8,653 bases of DNA from Pseudomonadota bacterium (lineage in GTDB: Bacteria; Pseudomonadota; Alphaproteobacteria; Caulobacterales; Caulobacteraceae), in the NCBI GenBank assembly GCA_023445705.1, contig JAEXKM010000441.1, forward strand, positions 1 through 8,653, read 5' to 3'. A model generated the notes under the pieces. The model ran no database searches. It was given only the letters and a program-made list of their open reading frames with translations, and was not told the DNA's origin. The position numbers were made by a program, and so were the translations under genes. Below are positions 5,065 through 8,653 of this stretch, piece after piece (within the stretch, counting starts at the first letter, position 1; each line of letters starts with the position of its first letter).

Positions 5065-5835
5065 ATGGCCGATGGTTCGCTCACCGGCGTCAGCTCGCTC
5101 AAGGGCAAGGTCAGCGCCGAGGAATGGCAGGCGCGTGTCGATCTCGCGGCGCTGTACCGGCTGGTTGCGCTCTATGGATGGGACGACGCGATCTACACCC
5201 ACATTTCGGCGCGGCTTCCCGGACCCGACCACCAGTTCCTGATCAATCCGTACGGCATGTACTTCGGCGAGATCACCGCTTCCTCGCTGGTGAAGATCGA
5301 CCTGGACGGAAACATCCTCCAGGAGACGCCGTATTTCATCAATCCGGCGGGCTTCACGATCCATTCGGCCATTCACGCGGCCCGTGACGACGCGCACTTC
5401 GTGATGCACCTGCACACCGACCAGGGCGTGGCCGTGGCGGCGCAGAAAGACGGGCTGCTGCCGCTGTCGCAGCACGCGCTGATCATCCGGACCATGCTGG
5501 CCTATCACGACTACGAGGGCATCGCCCTGAACCTGGACGAACGCGAGCGTCTGGTGGCGGACATCGGTGACAAGAAAGTGATGCTGTTGCGCAATCACGG
5601 AACACTCGCGGTGGGCGAAACTGCAGCCGAGTGCTGGATCAACATGTTCTACTTGGAACGTGCGTGTAAACAGCAGGTGATGGCGCTGTCCGCCGGCCGC
5701 GAGAATGTCCTGTTCGCGCCCCAACCGGCCCAGGACGAAGTCAAGATGCAGGTCTCACGCGGCCTCGGCGGGAAACTGGCTTGGCCGGGTGCGCTTCGTC
5801 AGCTCGATCGGGCGCTGCCTGGCTACGACGCCTGA
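5065..5835 (+). CDS. class II aldolase/adducin family protein
   Basis: This 256-residue cytoplasmic protein has the class II (metal-dependent) aldolase fold shared by L-fuculose-phosphate aldolase, L-ribulose-5-phosphate epimerase and the adducin head. It has YTHISAR at 44-50, NPYGMYFGEIT at 61-71 (the loop carrying the presumed catalytic acid E69), and the metal-binding HLH at 115-117 in FVMHLHTDQG. The third histidine is H178 in LLRNHGTLAVG. All three expected metal ligands are present, so it is probably an active enzyme, but substrate specificity in this family cannot be read from these motifs. No sugar transport, kinase or isomerase gene is adjacent to hint at one. The start at 5065 is set by AAGGGAGG (5052-5059) five bases upstream. 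The frame is open for about 400 codons before this, but that stretch is the antisense or out-of-frame reading of glpK and the CHRD gene. A strong terminator follows, so it is probably monocistronic. Confidence 0.88.
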   Translation: MADGSLTGVSSLKGKVSAEEWQARVDLAALYRLVALYGWDDAIYTHISARLPGPDHQFLINPYGMYFGEITASSLVKIDLDGNILQETPYFINPAGFTIHSAIHAARDDAHFVMHLHTDQGVAVAAQKDGLLPLSQHALIIRTMLAYHDYEGIALNLDERERLVADIGDKKVMLLRNHGTLAVGETAAECWINMFYLERACKQQVMALSAGRENVLFAPQPAQDEVKMQVSRGLGGKLAWPGALRQLDRALPGYDA

Positions 5836-5860
5836 GGTTGTTCTTAAGGATTGACCAAGG

Positions 5861-5892
5861 CGGGCGCCCGTTATCGGGCGCCCGTTTTCTTT
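5861..5892 (+). terminator. strong rho-independent terminator of the aldolase-family gene
   Basis: CGGGCGCCCG (5861-5870), loop TTAT, then CGGGCGCCCG (5875-5884) make a perfect 10-bp stem, followed by TTTTCTTT (5885-5892). The AAGG before the stem can extend the pairing into the T-run. It ends transcription 26 bp after the aldolase stop and insulates the efflux operon downstream. Confidence 0.92.
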
Positions 5893-6082
5893 GCAAGCTC
5901 ACATTAATACGGTCAGCGGTATGTCTGGGCCGGTCAAGATGCAGGCGGCAGGCGCTCTATTTCAGCGGTGACATGAGAAGCCATCGTTGAGTCACTGGAC
6001 GGCGCCTATGTCGTCGCCATAAGACCCGCATCGATTCACGATCAACCCAACTCCATTTGGAGCCGGCCGGAGTTTTCCAGTT
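5893..6082. other. intergenic regulatory region upstream of the efflux operon
   Basis: This 190-bp stretch between the terminator and the adaptor gene contains no open frame with a credible start. It holds a candidate promoter (5987-6012), two GANTC sites (5989-5993 and 6033-6037), a small dyad CTCCA-TT-TGGAG (6051-6062) and the palindrome CCGGCCGG (6063-6070) just before the start. No TetR- or MarR-type regulator gene is present here, unlike many RND operons. Confidence 0.5.
5987..6012 (+). promoter_or_regulatory. candidate housekeeping promoter of the RND efflux operon, overlapping a GANTC site
   Basis: TTGAGTC (5987-5993), 11 bases, then CCTATGTC (6005-6012) fit the Caulobacter pattern TTGACGS-N10-14-GCTANAWC at most informative positions and with correct spacing. 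The GAGTC in the -35 element is a potential CcrM adenine-methylation site. The predicted leader is roughly 60-65 nt before the TTG at 6083. Confidence 0.4.
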
Positions 6083-7261
6083 TTGTTGCGACGCCACTTC
6101 TTCCTCGTCGGCGCTGTAGTCATCCTCGTCCTTATGGTGGCGACCGGAGGCTGGAAGCTTGCCACCAGTCGAGGCGGCGGAGGCCCCGGCGGCCCCAGCG
6201 GAGCAATGGCGCAGAAGAAGGGCGGGCCGGGCGGCCATGGCGGCGGTGAGACGCCGGTCACTATGGCCCACGCCCAGTCCAAGGTGTTCGTCGATACGGT
6301 TGATGTGATCGGCATGGCCAAGGGCCTGCAATCGGTGACTCTGACCGCCGCAACGACTCAGCTTGTCGAGCGCGTCCGGTTCACGGACGGTCAGTCGGTG
6401 CCCAAGGGCGCGGTGCTGGTGGAACTGAAGGCCACCGAGCAGAACGCGGGCATCGCCCAGGCCAAGGCGCAACTCATCCAAGCCGAACGCGACTATGACC
6501 GCTGGAAGCAGCTCTCGGCTCAGGGCTACGCCGCCAAATCGGCGCTGGACCAGCGTGAAGCGACCTACCTTGCCGCCAAGGCCAATCTGATTGCGGCTGA
6601 GGCCCGCGAGGGCGACCGCATGATCCGCGCGCCGTTCGCCGGCGTGGTCGGCCTGACGGACATCGCTCCCGGCGCCTTGATCAATCCGGGGGCTCCGATC
6701 GTGACCCTCGACGATGTCAGCAGCATGCGCGTCGACTTCCAGGTGCCCGACCGTTATCTCGCCTCGCTGCGCGAAGGCCAGCCGATCATGGCCCGGGTGG
6801 ACGCCTATCCGGGCGAGAGCATCCAGGGCCACATCCAGAAGCTGGACACGCGGGTCAATGAGCAGAGCCGCGCGATCACGGCGCGGGCCGTGTTTCCCAA
6901 TCCTGACCGTCGCCTGAAGCCTGGCATGATGCTGCGGGTGTCGATCGCGCAAGGCGAACGCCAGGTCGTCGCCGCTCCTGAGGCCGCGATCTCCGTGCAA
7001 GGCGATTCCGCTTTCGTCTATGTGATCGCAAAAAAGGGCGAACAGACCGTCAGCGAACAACGTGCGGTATTGACCGGCGTTCGCCAGAACGGTCTCGTAG
7101 AGATCCGCGATGGCCTTAAGGCAGGCGAGCAGATCGTGGCCGATGGACTGAACAAGATTCAGCCGGGCCAGCCGATCCGGGTGCTGGCGCCCGGCGGAGC
7201 CCAGAAGGCTGAAGCCGCTGAAACCCAGCCAGGAGCGCGCGACGCGCGGCCCCAGGCATGA
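6083..7261 (+). CDS. RND efflux periplasmic adaptor (membrane fusion protein)
   Basis: This 392-residue adaptor (HlyD/AcrA family) bridges an inner-membrane RND pump and an outer-membrane channel. Residues 6-23 form one hydrophobic anchor. There is no lipobox cysteine, so it is held by an uncleaved segment or released by signal peptidase, not lipidated like AcrA. An unusual Gly-rich linker (30-55; GGGGPGGPSG, GGPGGHGGG) follows. Then come the first half of the lipoyl domain (about 80-114), an alpha-hairpin (115-177, with QAKAQLIQAERDYDRWKQL), the second lipoyl half RAPFAGVVG (182-190) with PGALINPGAPIV, a beta-barrel (212-290) and the membrane-proximal domain (291-368). The start is uncertain: TTG codons stand at 6083 and 6086, there is no in-frame ATG upstream after the TAA at 6020-6022, and CGGAG lies about 10 bases before the first TTG. 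The stop overlaps the next gene's start (ATGATG at 7258-7263), showing translational coupling. The substrate is unknown. Confidence 0.92.
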   Translation: MLRRHFFLVGAVVILVLMVATGGWKLATSRGGGGPGGPSGAMAQKKGGPGGHGGGETPVTMAHAQSKVFVDTVDVIGMAKGLQSVTLTAATTQLVERVRFTDGQSVPKGAVLVELKATEQNAGIAQAKAQLIQAERDYDRWKQLSAQGYAAKSALDQREATYLAAKANLIAAEAREGDRMIRAPFAGVVGLTDIAPGALINPGAPIVTLDDVSSMRVDFQVPDRYLASLREGQPIMARVDAYPGESIQGHIQKLDTRVNEQSRAITARAVFPNPDRRLKPGMMLRVSIAQGERQVVAAPEAAISVQGDSAFVYVIAKKGEQTVSEQRAVLTGVRQNGLVEIRDGLKAGEQIVADGLNKIQPGQPIRVLAPGGAQKAEAAETQPGARDARPQA

Positions 7262-8653
7262 TGCTTTCTGACCTTTCGGTCCGGCGCCCGGTTTTCGCCG
7301 CGGTCGCAGCGATCATTCTCTGCGTCATCGGCCTGGCCGCCTTCAGTTCCCTGACCGTGCGGGAGCTGCCGAGCGTCGATCCGCCGGTTGTGTCGATCTC
7401 GACCACCTATCGCGGTGCCTCGGCCGAAGTGATCGAGGACCGGATCACGCAGGTGATCGAACGGCAGATCTCTGGCATCCAGGGGATCGACCGGGTCAAC
7501 TCCTCCTCGCGGGATGGCCGCTCGAACATCAACATCTCGTTCCTGCTGGATCGTGACCTCGACGCGGCGGCGAACGACGTGCGCGACGCCGTCAGCCGCG
7601 TGGCCGCGAACCTGCCCGACCAGGCCGACCCGCCGCAGATCGCCAAGGCGAACGCGGACGCTTCGCCGATCATGTTCGTGTCGTTCGCTTCGACGACGAT
7701 GAACCGCCTGCAATTGTCCGACTACGCCCAGCGCTATCTGGTCGAGCGGTTCTCGACCATTCCCGGCGTCGCCCAGGTCAATGTCGGCGGCAGCCAGCTC
7801 TATTCGATGCGCATCTGGCTAGATCCGGATGCGATGGCCGCCCGTGGCGTGACCGTCGACGACGTCGAGACGGCGCTGAACAACCAGAACCTGGAACTTC
7901 CGGCCGGTTCGCTGGAAGCGGCCGACAAGGATTTCACCATCCGCGTGGCGCGGGGCTATTCGACCCCCGAACAGTTCGCGCAGATGCCGATCACGCCCGC
8001 GCGGGCGGTGCAGACCGCCGCCACCGGCAACGCCACGCTGCCCTATGTGGTCCGTCTGGGCGACATTGCGCGGGTCGAGGAAGGGCCGGACGAGCCGCGC
8101 CGCAGCTTCCGTTCCAACGGGCGCGACCAGGTCGGCATCGCCATCACCCGCCAGTCCCAGGCCAACGACCTCGAGATTTCCCAGGGTGTCCGCGAGATCC
8201 TGCCCGAGCTGAACAAGTCGCTGCCTAAGGGCACGTCGCTGGAAGTCGCCGTCGACTATACGGTCTTCACCAAGCACGCGATCGAGGAAGTCTGGATCAC
8301 GATGGCCATCTCGCTCGGCCTCGTGGCGCTGGTGAATCTCATCTTCCTGGGCACCTGGCGGGCGGCGCTGATCCCGTCGGTCGTGGCGCCGATCTGCATC
8401 CTCTCGACCTTCATCGTCCTCGCGCCGCTGGGCTTCTCGCTGAACCTGCTGACCCTGCTGGCCCTGGTGCTCGCCATCGGCCTCGTCGTCGACGACGCCA
8501 TCGTGGTGGTCGAGAACATCCAGCGCCGCATCGATGATGGCGAGCCGACCATCGTGGCCGCTCAGCGCGGCGCGCGGCAGGTGTTCTTCGCGGTCGTGGC
8601 CACCACGATCGTGCTGATCTCGGTGTTCGCGCCGCTGATGTTCCTCCCTGGCT
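7258..8653 (+). CDS. RND multidrug efflux permease (HAE1-like), 3' end outside window
   Basis: The frame is open from ATG at 7258 (or 7261, tandem ATGs) to the right edge, giving 465 residues of a protein that is usually about 1,030-1,050 long. The N-terminus LSDLSVRRPVFAAV and TM1 (about 12-30) are typical. The porter half-domains follow (YRGASAEVIEDRIT, ERFSTIPGVAQVNVGG, DPDAMAARGVT). TM2 (about 347-365), TM3 (369-392) and TM4 (395-421) come next, with TM5 starting near 442. TM4 carries GLVVDDAIVVVENIQRR, whose Asp412-Asp413 correspond to the proton-relay aspartates D407/D408 of AcrB. It is therefore a proton-driven pump of the hydrophobe/amphiphile type and not a heavy-metal (CusA-like) one; the substrate cannot be predicted. 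It overlaps the adaptor stop codon by 4 bp (ATGA), so the two are one operon. An outer-membrane channel gene may follow beyond the window. Confidence 0.95.
   Translation, partial: MMLSDLSVRRPVFAAVAAIILCVIGLAAFSSLTVRELPSVDPPVVSISTTYRGASAEVIEDRITQVIERQISGIQGIDRVNSSSRDGRSNINISFLLDRDLDAAANDVRDAVSRVAANLPDQADPPQIAKANADASPIMFVSFASTTMNRLQLSDYAQRYLVERFSTIPGVAQVNVGGSQLYSMRIWLDPDAMAARGVTVDDVETALNNQNLELPAGSLEAADKDFTIRVARGYSTPEQFAQMPITPARAVQTAATGNATLPYVVRLGDIARVEEGPDEPRRSFRSNGRDQVGIAITRQSQANDLEISQGVREILPELNKSLPKGTSLEVAVDYTVFTKHAIEEVWITMAISLGLVALVNLIFLGTWRAALIPSVVAPICILSTFIVLAPLGFSLNLLTLLALVLAIGLVVDDAIVVVENIQRRIDDGEPTIVAAQRGARQVFFAVVATTIVLISVFAPLMFLPG

Noticed and set aside
5972..5989. Mini-ORF (ATG to TGA, five codons) upstream of the efflux operon
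   Set aside because: Too short, no ribosome site, and it lies upstream of the candidate promoter.
5957..7060. 367-codon minus-strand frame antisense to the RND adaptor
   Set aside because: Rich in His/Asp/Arg/Leu as typical of antisense GC-rich codons, with no family resemblance. The plus-strand adaptor explains the region.
1..8653. Mobile element, CRISPR array, prophage or toxin-antitoxin system
   Set aside because: No direct repeats with spacers, transposase or integrase motifs, small paired toxin/antitoxin genes or base-composition islands were visible. All genes share the same GC-rich codon use.

Overview
The window looks like ordinary chromosomal DNA of a high-GC alphaproteobacterium, most likely of the Caulobacteraceae (Caulobacter/Phenylobacterium type). 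This is inferred from four things: the GC-rich third codon positions, a DUF2336-family protein, a PEPxxWA-type C-terminal sorting signal, and GANTC (CcrM-type) sites in the regulatory gaps. I see no insertion sequence, prophage, CRISPR array, rRNA or tRNA. Coding density is high and the longest gap between genes is about 247 bp.

Layout. (1) Positions 1-296 (+) hold the C-terminal end of a NUDIX hydrolase whose start lies outside the window. (2) Positions 304-2696 (-) hold a three-gene cluster transcribed leftward: a DUF2336 protein (TTG start), NAD kinase (nadK), then an orphan histidine phosphotransfer (Hpt) protein (GTG start). (3) Positions 2804-4303 (+) hold glycerol kinase (glpK), divergent from the DUF2336 gene across a 107-bp gap that contains nested inverted repeats. 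(4) Positions 4309-4893 (-) hold a secreted CHRD-domain protein with a PEP-CTERM type sorting tail, convergent with glpK. (5) Positions 5065-5835 (+) hold a class II aldolase/adducin-family protein. It is divergent from the CHRD gene across a 171-bp gap with a clean 18-bp dyad, and is followed by a strong intrinsic terminator. (6) From 6083 to the window end (+) lies an RND efflux operon: a membrane-anchored periplasmic adaptor with a stop/start overlap into the inner-membrane RND pump, which runs off the right edge.

How the genes fit together. The adaptor and pump clearly form one tripartite efflux system; no outer-membrane channel or regulator is in view. NadK sets NADP supply, GlpK commits glycerol to glycerol-3-phosphate, and the aldolase-family protein acts on an unidentified sugar or keto-acid type substrate, but nothing in the sequence ties these into one pathway. 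The Hpt protein needs kinase and receiver partners encoded elsewhere. I found no convincing undescribed system. The better leads are the dyad symmetries in the two divergent promoter regions, GANTC sites concentrated in the regulatory gaps (one overlapping a candidate efflux promoter), the loss of both classical allosteric sites in GlpK, and the conserved-looking DUF2336-nadK-hpt arrangement.
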